This document shows, piece by piece, positions 56,506-63,704 of a stretch of 64,000 nucleotides of DNA. Position numbers and translations under genes: made by a program. Numbering within the stretch: the stretch's first letter is position 1; every line of letters starts with the position of its first letter. Location: the IMG/VR virus record IMGVR_UViG_3300018080_000129, positions 39,501 to 103,500 of that record, one strand, 5' to 3'. The DNA is from a virus. The notes under the pieces are model-generated. The model ran no database searches. It worked only from the letters and a program-made list of their open reading frames with translations, and had not been told where the DNA came from.

Positions 56506-57141
56506 CTAAATCGCAGCCAACAATTTAGCCACTGAGAACCTTGTATTCTTGTTCACCCTGATTCTTACAACCTTCCAGCCTTTTGATTCTGCAAATTCAT
56601 CCTTCTCTGCATCTTTCTGTGCCATAACAGTCCACTCATGGTCTTTGCCGTCAAACTCCAAAAACAATTTCCTATCTGGCAAAGCTAAATCAAAGACATA
56701 TCGACCAAGAGGATACTCTGGCTCGAATCTTTCTCCTCTTGATAGAAAAAATTTCTTCAACTCTTCATACTTCCAAGACTCCCTTGTTCTTAAACCCTTC
56801 GCAATGACAGCTATATCGTTAATTGCTCCAACATTCTGAGAACCCATCTCACGAGCTTTCTCCCTGCGATATTTGGTCACACTACCCGCAGAAGCACACC
56901 CTCTCGAACAAAACGTAGCCTCTGTTTTGCCCGTTCTTGTCTTAAAAGATTTGTCGCAGTAAGGACATGTCTTCTCTATCTCTCTTGTCCTGTTCTCGCG
57001 ATTATCATTACCGTACTTAGCAGAGCAAGAACGAGAACAGAAAAATCTTTCCCTACCTTTTCTTACTTGCCGGTTATATTCTGCCTTGGAAAGAAGAAAA
57101 GGCTTAGAACAATAGCTGCATTCAAGAGGAACACTACTCAT
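56506..57141 (-). CDS. Zinc-finger Vsr-like homing endonuclease next to the tmRNA
   Basis: 211 residues from ATG 57141 (MSSVPLEC) after TTGGAG. Two CxxC-type zinc fingers (CSYCSKPF...CSRSC and CPYCDKSF...CSRGC), a linker, then a Vsr/EDxHD-like nuclease: VFDLALPDRKLFLEFDGKDHEW, WKVVRIRV. It starts 18 nt beyond the tmRNA 3' end and so could be expressed from the tmRNA transcript. Homing next to tRNA-like genes is known for other mobile elements. Confidence 0.75.
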   Translation of the reverse strand: MSSVPLECSYCSKPFLLSKAEYNRQVRKGRERFFCSRSCSAKYGNDNRENRTREIEKTCPYCDKSFKTRTGKTEATFCSRGCASAGSVTKYRREKAREMGSQNVGAINDIAVIAKGLRTRESWKYEELKKFFLSRGERFEPEYPLGRYVFDLALPDRKLFLEFDGKDHEWTVMAQKDAEKDEFAESKGWKVVRIRVNKNTRFSVAKLLAAI

Positions 57142-57159
57142 CAATTTCTCCAAAGAAAA

Positions 57160-57515
57160 TGGTGGAGGCGGCGAGGAGTCGCACCTCGCGTCCAGTGGTG
57201 CTCTCGATAGGGCGTCTACACGCTTATCCAGTTGATTCTATATCTCGGCTCATCTGGCAAGCCTCAGGCGGCTGTTTACCCGCCACGTCAGGCCGTCTTT
57301 CCAGCCTGCCAACCTGTCTTTCCAAGCTGCCAGCCCTTGTGTCGTACCCTATTCCCGCTTACTAAGGACGAATCTCAACGGTTTTGGGGCTGCCTAAGCA
57401 GCGATTCTGTAGGAGTTGCCAAGTAAATGGCATAGTCGGCTTTTTACGAGGCCAACCGACCAACCTCGACGTGCAGCCATTCTCGATACGCATCCTGTCG
57501 ATACTACGCGCCCCC
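57160..57515 (-). ncRNA. ssrA: tmRNA
   Basis: 356 nt with encoded CCA. Acceptor GGGGGCG/CGCCTCC pairs fully. The conserved stretch GGTTGGCCTCGTAAAAAGCC of pseudoknot 1 matches known tmRNAs. The tag frame (57394-57420) reads GNSYRIAA followed by TAG in the loop of GCTGC/GCAGC. The T arm is GCGAGG-TGCGACT-CCTCGC, 6 bp with G at loop position 2, unlike standard TTC. The tail half has two copies of a GAAAGA hexaloop hairpin (57291-57306 and 57312-57327). tmRNA rescues stalled ribosomes and tags proteins for proteolysis. Confidence 0.93.
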
Positions 57516-57522
57516 AATTGTC

Positions 57523-57551
57523 GTTTCAATCCACGCCCTCACACGGGCGAC
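57523..57551 (-). promoter_or_regulatory. Solitary CRISPR-repeat-like element (type I-C-like)
   Basis: A single 29-nt repeat-like unit. On the minus strand it starts GTCGCCC, has a GCCC/GGGC-type stem, and ends GCGTGGATTGAAAC, the 3' end of type I-C repeats. The stem is about three bases shorter than usual 32-nt forms. There is no second copy, spacer or cas gene. It lies 7 nt upstream of the tmRNA 5' end and in the same direction. Solitary repeat units like this in phages are reported as RNA-based anti-CRISPRs. Confidence 0.7.
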
Positions 57552-57559
57552 TAACGTTT

Positions 57560-57851
57560 ACTCTCACGCGCCTTAAAAAGGAAAAGAAAAGTAAGGAAGA
57601 TAGTGGTGTTTCATCATCGACGCATCCGTTGGAGGATTTTCAACCTCTTTTGCTCCATTGCTTTTTTTACTAAATCAATGCCGTCTTTCCGGCTGTCAGC
57701 GAGACTAAATATCTCGCTTACCAATAATTTTTTTAGAGCAATGGAGCTTATTTCACGGATAAGCAAAAGCCCTTCGCTAACTGCTCGAAGCGTCTCCCAC
57801 CTACCCTACACTCTCCCAACCCACGCTTGCAATCATGGGCTGTCCTTTTCT
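57560..57851 (-). ncRNA. Unknown structured RNA upstream of the CRISPR-like repeat
   Basis: From the promoter at 57858 to the repeat. An 11-bp stem GCTCCATTGCT/AGCAATGGAGC encloses A-rich linkers, hairpin AGCGAGA-TATTTAG-TCTCGCT and hairpin GCCG-GAAAGA-CGGC (57680-57693). The phrase TCTCGCTGACAGCC resembles TTTCGCTGACTGC of element d near 52.3 kb, suggesting a shared module. No open frame of note. It may be a separate small RNA or a leader of the tmRNA transcript. Confidence 0.55.
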
Positions 57852-57857
57852 TACCCC

Positions 57858-57885
57858 TCTATACGGATTTCTCGACAAATTTCAA
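57858..57885 (-). promoter_or_regulatory. Sigma70-like promoter of the tmRNA island
   Basis: Minus strand TTGAAA (57880-57885), 16-nt spacer, TATAGA (57858-57863), overlapping the end of the cysteine-rich gene. It would transcribe the structured RNA, repeat, tmRNA and perhaps the endonuclease. Confidence 0.75.
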
Positions 57886-58202
57886 CATCTTTTTTTGATT
57901 TTTTCGAAATCGAACGCTTCAATTTTAGCCTTCAGCCTATGACAGAGCTTCGGGTTCATCTTCCCTTGAAATGCCAGAAGAACCGTTGTCCAAAAGTAAG
58001 TACATTCGTCAAGGGCAAATCCCGAAACATGACAGGTCGCATGAGCCGCCACTTTGTTCCTTTTGCAGAATTGGGAAAGAACTCCCTCCACATGCTTTTC
58101 AATAGCAGCCGTCACCACATGCCTGCAATACGGGCCATTGAGAATACCCGCTATGGTCTCATAAGTTCTGCAAGCTTCGCAGTTTTCGTATTCATTGTTC
58201 AT
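57882..58202 (-). CDS. Cysteine- and histidine-containing small protein
   Basis: 106 residues with CEACRTY, YCRHVV, FCKRN, ATCHVSG and ECTYFW. Cysteine and histidine spacing suggests one or two metal sites. The C-terminus is basic. Its stop overlaps the tmRNA-island promoter. No family recognised. Confidence 0.6.
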   Translation of the reverse strand: MNNEYENCEACRTYETIAGILNGPYCRHVVTAAIEKHVEGVLSQFCKRNKVAAHATCHVSGFALDECTYFWTTVLLAFQGKMNPKLCHRLKAKIEAFDFEKIKKRC

Positions 58203-58422
58203 TCAACTTGTGCTCCAAGTAAAAAGGACAGTAGTCAGGCGGCTCATTCCGCACCTTCCGCATCTTCTCTCTGATGCTCAACGTTCCATCCCACGGAGGA
58301 CACAGCACAAAACCAAAATTGATTCGACCATGCTTGCCGCTCCACCATCTTTCTTTGTAGCTGTCCCACTGCGCTCGATTCGATTGAGCGAAACAACGAA
58401 CACAAAATTCCTTCGTCAGCAT
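58192..58422 (-). CDS. Small cysteine protein, paralogue pair member 1
   Basis: 76 residues: CVRCFAQSN at the start, CPPWDG in the middle, CPFYLEHKLNEQ at the end. The adjacent gene 58416-58673 has CRCCARN and CPFYLEQELKRQ in the same places, so the two are tandem duplicates. Likely zinc-binding. Coupled by overlap to both neighbours. Confidence 0.65.
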   Translation of the reverse strand: MLTKEFCVRCFAQSNRAQWDSYKERWWSGKHGRINFGFVLCPPWDGTLSIREKMRKVRNEPPDYCPFYLEHKLNEQ

Positions 58423-58673
58423 TGCCTTTTAAGCTCCTGCTCCAAGTAAAAGGGGCAATCCAATGGTGTCTCCATGCTGACAGGAATCTCGTCACCTTTG
58501 TCGGGACAGTAAGGGCAATAAACCGCCCCATGCTGTTCATAAAGCATCTCGAAAATCTGTTCATGGTCTTCGTTGGAAATGCCGAATTTTTCTGCAATCT
58601 CGGAATCATCATTGAAGAAATTCCGAGCACAGCAACGGCATATTTCCTTGTCCAGAGCTAATCGACATCCCAT
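58416..58673 (-). CDS. Small cysteine protein, paralogue pair member 2
   Basis: 85 residues: CRCCARNFFNDD, then CPYCPDKGDEI, and the ending CPFYLEQELKRQC. Shares ends with member 1, but its middle is longer (DHEQIFEMLYEQHGAVY). Two CxxC pairs support a zinc ribbon. Overlaps the next gene. Confidence 0.65.
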   Translation of the reverse strand: MGCRLALDKEICRCCARNFFNDDSEIAEKFGISNEDHEQIFEMLYEQHGAVYCPYCPDKGDEIPVSMETPLDCPFYLEQELKRQC

Positions 58674-59254
58674 GTGGAAGGCTCTTTCCTTTTCTCGGAA
58701 TCATAAATTGCATAGAGGTCGTCTTCGCTGCCGCTGACAGGCTTGACCATAACGGATTTGCCCTGCCGATTCAGACGCACCACTTCGAAGTAAATCCAAT
58801 CCTCAGGAAGCTCCTCTCTGCAAAAGCAGGTCATGCCCTTGGTTCCTTCTTCGATAGGTGTGGCGACAGGAAAAGAACTGCCGTTCTCGAATACAGCCTT
58901 GAAAACAAGGTCGCCGGAATCTGTTTCATCGAATACGGAATCGACCAACTTGGAAGGATAGCCGGAAGTATCTACTTCTCTGAGAATCTTCGTGCCGACC
59001 TCAAAACGACTCGGTGGAAATGACCTTCTTTGCTCCCCTCTATCGTCTCTCTGGAATCTTTTCTTGAATCCTGCCTTCAATTCCTCGCTGAAATTCCTGC
59101 ACATAGTTTGAAGCTCTTTTTCCTCCATTGATTCAAACACCATTGCCATGCCATCAAGCTCCGAAGCACGTCGCGCCCGAAATTTACCATATTGCTCTTT
59201 ACCTGCGCGGTACACTCCACTCACCAATTCTCTCAGTTTCTCTTTCTCGCTCAT
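58658..59254 (-). CDS. Hypothetical protein
   Basis: 198 residues from ATG 59254 (MSEKEKLRELV) after AAAGGAAA. A helical basic first half (YRAGKEQYGKFRARRASEL) and a strand-rich second half (DLVFKAVFENGSSFPVATP, DWIYFEVVRLNRQGKSVMV). It overlaps the small cysteine gene. No motif. Might be a binding protein. Confidence 0.55.
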   Translation of the reverse strand: MSEKEKLRELVSGVYRAGKEQYGKFRARRASELDGMAMVFESMEEKELQTMCRNFSEELKAGFKKRFQRDDRGEQRRSFPPSRFEVGTKILREVDTSGYPSKLVDSVFDETDSGDLVFKAVFENGSSFPVATPIEEGTKGMTCFCREELPEDWIYFEVVRLNRQGKSVMVKPVSGSEDDLYAIYDSEKRKEPSTWDVD

Positions 59255-59343
59255 CTGTTTTTCCTTTCCAATAGAACTGTCCAATAGGCTCCCTTCCTAT
59301 TATCCGAGCCATTCACAAAAATAGTAAATGTCAAAGAGCGAAA

Positions 59344-59676
59344 TCAATCCAAGGAATAATACGCCATCATGTCATGCGTCTCAGAAATCTCCTCCCGATT
59401 CCACTGGATGTTTATTGCATCCTCATACGGCCTGAAATTCTCTGGAGTCTGCGTTTGAAACACCCATGTCTTCAGTTCTCTGTCAAAAACCCTGAGCGGA
59501 TGCTCATGGACGCCCTTAGGATGGGTCTTACATATCTCCAGAACGGCCAAAGCCGTCTTTTTTGGGCTTCTAAACTCGCATTGATAACCATAATGTGGCA
59601 ACACACTAAGAGGTTGCCAAGGCAGTCGCCCTCTCAGGCTCACCTGCAACTCGTATCTCGGTTGTTTCTTTGCCAT
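59344..59676 (-). CDS. Hypothetical protein
   Basis: 110 residues from ATG 59676 after AAGGAAG; the open frame is longer but lies over the HNH gene. Strand-like RYELQVSLRGRLPWQPLS, then TALAVLEICKTHPK, and an acidic end. It overlaps the HNH gene's C-terminal codons by about 70 nt. No family recognised. Confidence 0.5.
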   Translation of the reverse strand: MAKKQPRYELQVSLRGRLPWQPLSVLPHYGYQCEFRSPKKTALAVLEICKTHPKGVHEHPLRVFDRELKTWVFQTQTPENFRPYEDAINIQWNREEISETHDMMAYYSLD

Positions 59677-60454
59677 CTTCCTTATTATACCTTTCTTTGG
59701 CTCTTCTTTTCCAGATTTTCTTGAAATGTTTCTTGAGCGACTTATACTCGGCCACGCTGCCACATAACCAGAGATTGTCAGGAGAATCATTAGCTACGTT
59801 TCCATCTTTATGAAAAATGCGTTCCTGTGTCTTGAGCTTCCGCTTTATCATCTGTTCCATGACTTTTCTCGACCGTGACCGATAGCCTTTCTTTCGTTTG
59901 TCAAAAACGAGGACATGCCCTGTCTCTGTCTTGATTGTTCCTCTGGCAAACACCTTTCTGACCTCCAAATTGTCAGACGAATCATCCGTATTGTCGCCGT
60001 TTTTGTGGAACACTCTCTCTTCTTCTATGAGTTTACGACCGAGCTTCTGCTCCATTATCCAGCGGGATTTCATTACCCATTTTCTCCCGACCTTGACATA
60101 CCGATAGCCATGCGACCCAACACGTTCAGAAAGTTCTTCCTTACACTTGACGTGCGGAATGTCGATTTTTAACCGATATGCCAGATTGTAAATAGTCGAA
60201 ACACTATGGCCCATCGCTTCGGCAACTTCCTTAGCTGTCAATCCTTTTGCAATATAGCCCTCGATGAGTTCACGCTTTTGAAGAAGCCTCATTGCCATCA
60301 GCTTCTTCCCATCATAGCCATACTGCGTTGTTATTTGACGCACCCATTCTCTTGTGACGCCAAAATTCCTTGCCGTCTGCGAGTGGCTACAAGTTTCCAT
60401 AAGGTCTTCTATGACAGCTTGATGATACTTTCTCTGCTCCTCACGACTCTTCAT
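59606..60454 (-). CDS. Tandem HNH endonuclease with helix-turn-helix
   Basis: 282 residues. Two helix-turn-helix-like segments (about 20-45, SQTARNFGVTREWVRQI, and 70-95, TAKEVAEAMGHSVSTIYNLA) are followed by two HNH_3-like cores (RVFHKNGDNTDDSSDNLEV near 147-165 and RIFHKDGNVANDSPDNLWL near 213-231). Such proteins are typical homing nucleases with doubled catalytic domains. The basic tail (KKIWKRRAKERYNKE) may bind DNA. Confidence 0.75.
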   Translation of the reverse strand: MKSREEQRKYHQAVIEDLMETCSHSQTARNFGVTREWVRQITTQYGYDGKKLMAMRLLQKRELIEGYIAKGLTAKEVAEAMGHSVSTIYNLAYRLKIDIPHVKCKEELSERVGSHGYRYVKVGRKWVMKSRWIMEQKLGRKLIEEERVFHKNGDNTDDSSDNLEVRKVFARGTIKTETGHVLVFDKRKKGYRSRSRKVMEQMIKRKLKTQERIFHKDGNVANDSPDNLWLCGSVAEYKSLKKHFKKIWKRRAKERYNKEDGKETTEIRVAGEPERATALATS

Positions 60455-60524
60455 TCCGCAGGCTCCAAAGATACTATGCTGCCATCCAGCCCTATGAAAA
60501 ACAGACAGTCAAAACCGCTGGTGC

Positions 60525-60689
60525 TCAGTTTACCTGCTGGTCGAGAACATTCACGAGAGCCTCAATAGCGCGGCTCACGCTCCTATTTCTCCGAACCTTG
60601 TTCAACTGAGCCTGCTCCAGAATAATGCCTTTGAATCTCGCATACTTGTCTACAGGCACTGGAGACCTTTTCACCTTATTTCTTTTCAT
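60525..60689 (-). CDS. Small basic helical protein
   Basis: 54 residues from ATG 60689 after AGAAGGGGG. Starts MKRNKVKRSPVPVDKY, then a long helix to VLDQQVN. Below usual ORF length cut-offs, but the ribosome site, spacing and composition support it. It is 36 nt downstream of the upstream gene's stop. No family recognised. Confidence 0.6.
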   Translation of the reverse strand: MKRNKVKRSPVPVDKYARFKGIILEQAQLNKVRRNRSVSRAIEALVNVLDQQVN

Positions 60690-60731
60690 ATTTTCCCCCT
60701 TCTCATTAAGGCCCCTCTTCGTTTCCCCCTT

Positions 60732-61088
60732 TCATAGCTCAATCTGGTTAGACACGTCAAACACGAAATATATGTGAATGCCAAAGCTGGCTTCGGCTTC
60801 GTACATGACCTGCCTGCCGCACTTCGATTCATACCATGTCTCGTAGACAAAAGTACCCTTCTTGCCCTCCAACTCATCCATTTCTTCAGAGAACAGAAGT
60901 TCTTTGTCTTCGGCCCATACTACTGTTCCGTTGCCTGAGTTCTGAAGCCAGCGAAACATAGTCAGGTCAAGTACCGCGCTGCTCCCAATATGCTCATCTG
61001 ACAAACCAAAACGTTTGAAGATTTCTCCCTTTACATCATCCGAGAAACGAATCAGAGAAGCATCATCCTTAGTCTTGAAACTACTCAT
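60732..61088 (-). CDS. Hypothetical protein
   Basis: 118 residues from ATG 61088 (MSSFKTKDD) after GGAAGGGAAAG, about 33 nt downstream of a consensus promoter. A helical start and a strand-rich middle (GNGTVVWAEDKELLFSEEMDEL, QVMYEAEASFGIHIYFVFDV). No motif. First gene of an operon with the HNH gene. Confidence 0.6.
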   Translation of the reverse strand: MSSFKTKDDASLIRFSDDVKGEIFKRFGLSDEHIGSSAVLDLTMFRWLQNSGNGTVVWAEDKELLFSEEMDELEGKKGTFVYETWYESKCGRQVMYEAEASFGIHIYFVFDVSNQIEL

Positions 61089-61120
61089 GGTGTCTTTCCC
61101 TTCCAAGCCCTCTTGCTGTT

Positions 61121-61148
61121 ATTATACCACTCCCTTCACAATTGTCAA
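61121..61148 (-). promoter_or_regulatory. Consensus sigma70 promoter
   Basis: Minus strand TTGACA (61143-61148), 16-nt spacer, TATAAT (61121-61126), perfect hexamers as at 35786. It likely drives early expression of the genes from 61088 down to the HNH gene and beyond. Confidence 0.85.
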
Positions 61149-61183
61149 GTCCTTTCTCAACATTTTCCACACTTTTTCCACAG

Positions 61184-61639
61184 TTATTCAACAGCGATTT
61201 TCAGCCCTCGAAATACCGCCGCGAAACCAGCAAAATTGCCTCCATCTGCCTTGTGCTTGCGTAAAAAGGCCGCAATCATCATTCCTCCGTCCGTCATCTT
61301 CACAAACCCATTGATGGTGCTCAGAATCTCCACAAGACCCGCTTCTTCGAGGTCTTCGAGACAATCCCAATCATCATGTTGAGGAAGTCTTCGTGTCTTG
61401 TCGGTTGTATCGTTTTCTTTCCAGTAACCGCCCAGTCTTGTACCATAATCCTCTTCCCAAGCCCCTACGTGACTACGAGCACCGACCGGAAGAGGACAAT
61501 GACTCTCAGACTGCCTGTTGATTCTCATCTTGGCGAAATCAATCTCGCCCACTCCCTTCTTACCATCCACACAAATGCACTCGATGTAGGCCAGTAAGCT
61601 CCAGTGGTCTTTGCCAAAATCCTCAATCTTGACTGCCAT
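61184..61639 (-). CDS. Hypothetical protein
   Basis: 151 residues. Opens MAVKIEDFGKDHWSLLAYIECICVDG and has a tail resembling a winged-helix (EDLEEAGLVEILSTINGFVKMTDGGMMIAAFLRKHK). The HWSLLAYIE phrase is common in phage proteins of unknown function and may be a DNA-binding fold. It lies 12 nt downstream of the membrane gene. Confidence 0.6.
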   Translation of the reverse strand: MAVKIEDFGKDHWSLLAYIECICVDGKKGVGEIDFAKMRINRQSESHCPLPVGARSHVGAWEEDYGTRLGGYWKENDTTDKTRRLPQHDDWDCLEDLEEAGLVEILSTINGFVKMTDGGMMIAAFLRKHKADGGNFAGFAAVFRGLKIAVE

Positions 61640-61650
61640 GATACGCTCCT

Positions 61651-62787
61651 TTAATAGTAAAGCCCAATTCTGCCATATTTTTTTCTCTTTTCCTTGCTTG
61701 GCTCATTATGATGTGCCCACCACCAGAATCCCGTCTGGCTTGCCACCATGACGACAATAAGCACGATATAAGACCAGAGAGGCGGTTCAATGGAAATGTA
61801 ATTGAACTTATCCCATTCCTTGATGATGTAATTCTCGTAAACTTCCTTTTCGATTTTCGGAATAAGCTCCGTATTGACGTTGTTTTGAAGTAGAATTGTT
61901 TCGAGATTCCGCTTGACGATTTCCTGTTCTGTCCAACCAAAGACGTAACTCCATGTGGTTTTGTCGCCATCCGAGCCAAAGCAAAGCACAAGGTCGTTCT
62001 TCTTGCCACCAAACCACGCTGCTTCCTGCCAGAAGCCCATCTGCTTATCCTGATTGCCAAACCCAACCAGTATGACATTGACTTTTTTGGTCGGGCCGAG
62101 CCGTGAATTCATCCTATCCCATTCGAGAAGATTCACACGGCTGGCTGTTCCTAAGAGTCGATTCGAGGCCCTCCAGTCCTTGTTCGCAGGATACCCGTAA
62201 ACCTTGACATCCTTGGGAACCTTGGCAAAGGTAAAGACAGACGGAGCCGCCTTGACTCGATTGTGCCACGTGTAGGTTTCGATAGTAGGATAGACATAGC
62301 CCGTATTGTTGTGGGCAACATAATCGTTTCTATCGCCGCCATCAAAACCAGGGCGGTATCCTTGTACTGTTTCAATCTTATCCCCAAAATTCTTAACTAT
62401 TTCGTCAAAGAAACTCTCAGTTATTTCCTTGACGGCTTCTTTTGTGCCATAGCTAATGTCACACGTCCAGTGTTTCCGATGAGTCCTGTGCTCCGTCGTG
62501 TAGTAAATCTCCGTCCGCTGATTTTTTCCACTACCGACCGTGCGCATGTGCATCTCCTGATATTCCTCAATCCATTTCGGATGATGAGTCGTTTTCACAA
62601 TCTGGCCCGACCATGTTTCCACGTCGGTCGTCAAACCATGAAAGGCAATCAGATGGCAGATGCCCGACACCGCAAAACCGACAACACTGCCAGCCACCCA
62701 TTCCCACCAGACAACTTCCTTGCTGCGTATCCAGCAGAACGCTCCGACCGCAAGAGGAATACAAGCGAACAGGTAAAAGAAAAGCAT
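61651..62787 (-). CDS. Membrane protein with N- and C-terminal transmembrane segments
   Basis: 378 residues from ATG 62787 (MLFFYLFACIP) after AAAGGACAG. Two hydrophobic segments near 3-20 and 30-50, a long soluble part, and a third near 350-370 (YIVLIVVMVASQTGFWWWA). The soluble part holds strands and His/Asp-rich stretches without a clear catalytic motif. Likely a membrane-anchored envelope protein. The gene next to it encodes a LemA-like protein, suggesting shared membrane function. Confidence 0.65.
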   Translation of the reverse strand: MLFFYLFACIPLAVGAFCWIRSKEVVWWEWVAGSVVGFAVSGICHLIAFHGLTTDVETWSGQIVKTTHHPKWIEEYQEMHMRTVGSGKNQRTEIYYTTEHRTHRKHWTCDISYGTKEAVKEITESFFDEIVKNFGDKIETVQGYRPGFDGGDRNDYVAHNNTGYVYPTIETYTWHNRVKAAPSVFTFAKVPKDVKVYGYPANKDWRASNRLLGTASRVNLLEWDRMNSRLGPTKKVNVILVGFGNQDKQMGFWQEAAWFGGKKNDLVLCFGSDGDKTTWSYVFGWTEQEIVKRNLETILLQNNVNTELIPKIEKEVYENYIIKEWDKFNYISIEPPLWSYIVLIVVMVASQTGFWWWAHHNEPSKEKRKKYGRIGLYY

Positions 62788-62788
62788 C

Positions 62789-63115
62789 CTACTGTCCTTT
62801 CTCGAACCCTGTTTTCTTGCCTTCAGCATCAACAGGGTCGCCACTATCGCTCAAACGACATTCGTTTGGATTATGACCCTTCACGATGAAAAGACTTCTC
62901 AGCACCCTCAACAGATGAAAGCGAGGGTCATTTGACTTCAAATCCGTATTTGTCATTATGTAGTAAATGACCGCACAAAAATCATCCATCGTGAAAGAAA
63001 CTTCCACCTGACTGTCTGGAATGTTCAGAGTAATATCGGGCATTCCTACAATCCCTCCCCAACTCTTGAATTCCATGCCGTCAGGCTTGCTTCCCATCAC
63101 CAGAGTCAGACTCAT
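62789..63115 (-). CDS. Hypothetical protein between LemA-like and membrane genes
   Basis: 108 residues: strand-rich first half (LTLVMGSKPDGMEFKSWGGIVG, QVEVSFTMDDFCAVIYYIMT), and a charged tail ending KKTGFEKGQ. It overlaps the LemA stop as ATGA and is one base from the membrane gene. No family recognised. Confidence 0.55.
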   Translation of the reverse strand: MSLTLVMGSKPDGMEFKSWGGIVGMPDITLNIPDSQVEVSFTMDDFCAVIYYIMTNTDLKSNDPRFHLLRVLRSLFIVKGHNPNECRLSDSGDPVDAEGKKTGFEKGQ

Positions 63116-63681
63116 TTCTTTTCGTCCTTTTTCTGAAATACCTCTGTGTCATCGTCTACGCCCGTCTGCATAGCTGCCTTAGCACGGGTCGAAGTAACAA
63201 TGGTAATCGAAATCTTCTGCCTTCCGAGGATGCCGCAAACCATGCTCGAAGGAAACTTGTCCAGCAGATTGTCGTGCTCTCGTTTCAAATCGACAAGTTC
63301 CTTCTGACGCATTGTCCAACGGTCGCGAGAGCCGGTAATGATGTTCTGGAGATTGTTGAACGTGCTCGTGTCCACGTTCGGCACGGACTCCTTAATCCAA
63401 AGAGCCAAAGAGCCTCCAGACTGGCTACCGCCACGGGCCTTTGCGTGTTCATTGAAGATTTCCTTGAGCGATTCGACCTGTTTGTCCGTCACCTGAGCCG
63501 ATTGCCCAATTTTCTTGACCATGTTGTCGAACTCACTCTCGTTGTCCGTGTGCTTCGCGCTGATGGTATTGCGAAGCCCCACTTCCCTGTTGTGGACACT
63601 GACACCATAGATGCCACAAATGAGAACCGTAATTACCAGCACAACCACAACACCGGCTGCTACCATACATCCTTTGCTCAT
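63112..63681 (-). CDS. LemA-like membrane protein
   Basis: 189 residues from ATG 63681 after GAAAGGAG. A transmembrane helix near 7-27 (VAAGVVVVLVITVLICGIYG), then a long helical domain (NREVGLRNTISAKHTDNESEFDNMVKKIGQ). The helix bundle with the SARTKYN-like core is the LemA fold, whose function is unclear. Coupled by overlap to the following gene. Unusual in phages but seen in some large ones. Confidence 0.65.
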   Translation of the reverse strand: MSKGCMVAAGVVVVLVITVLICGIYGVSVHNREVGLRNTISAKHTDNESEFDNMVKKIGQSAQVTDKQVESLKEIFNEHAKARGGSQSGGSLALWIKESVPNVDTSTFNNLQNIITGSRDRWTMRQKELVDLKREHDNLLDKFPSSMVCGILGRQKISITIVTSTRAKAAMQTGVDDDTEVFQKKDEKK

Positions 63682-63704
63682 TTTCTTGCTCCTTTCTAAT
63701 AGTT

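Noticed and set aside
57523-57551. A CRISPR array
   Set aside because: Only one repeat-like unit, no spacer, no second copy and no cas genes nearby.
57560-57851. Group I intron or RNase P RNA
   Set aside because: No P7/P3-type pairing or conserved core phrases could be found, and there are no exons to join.
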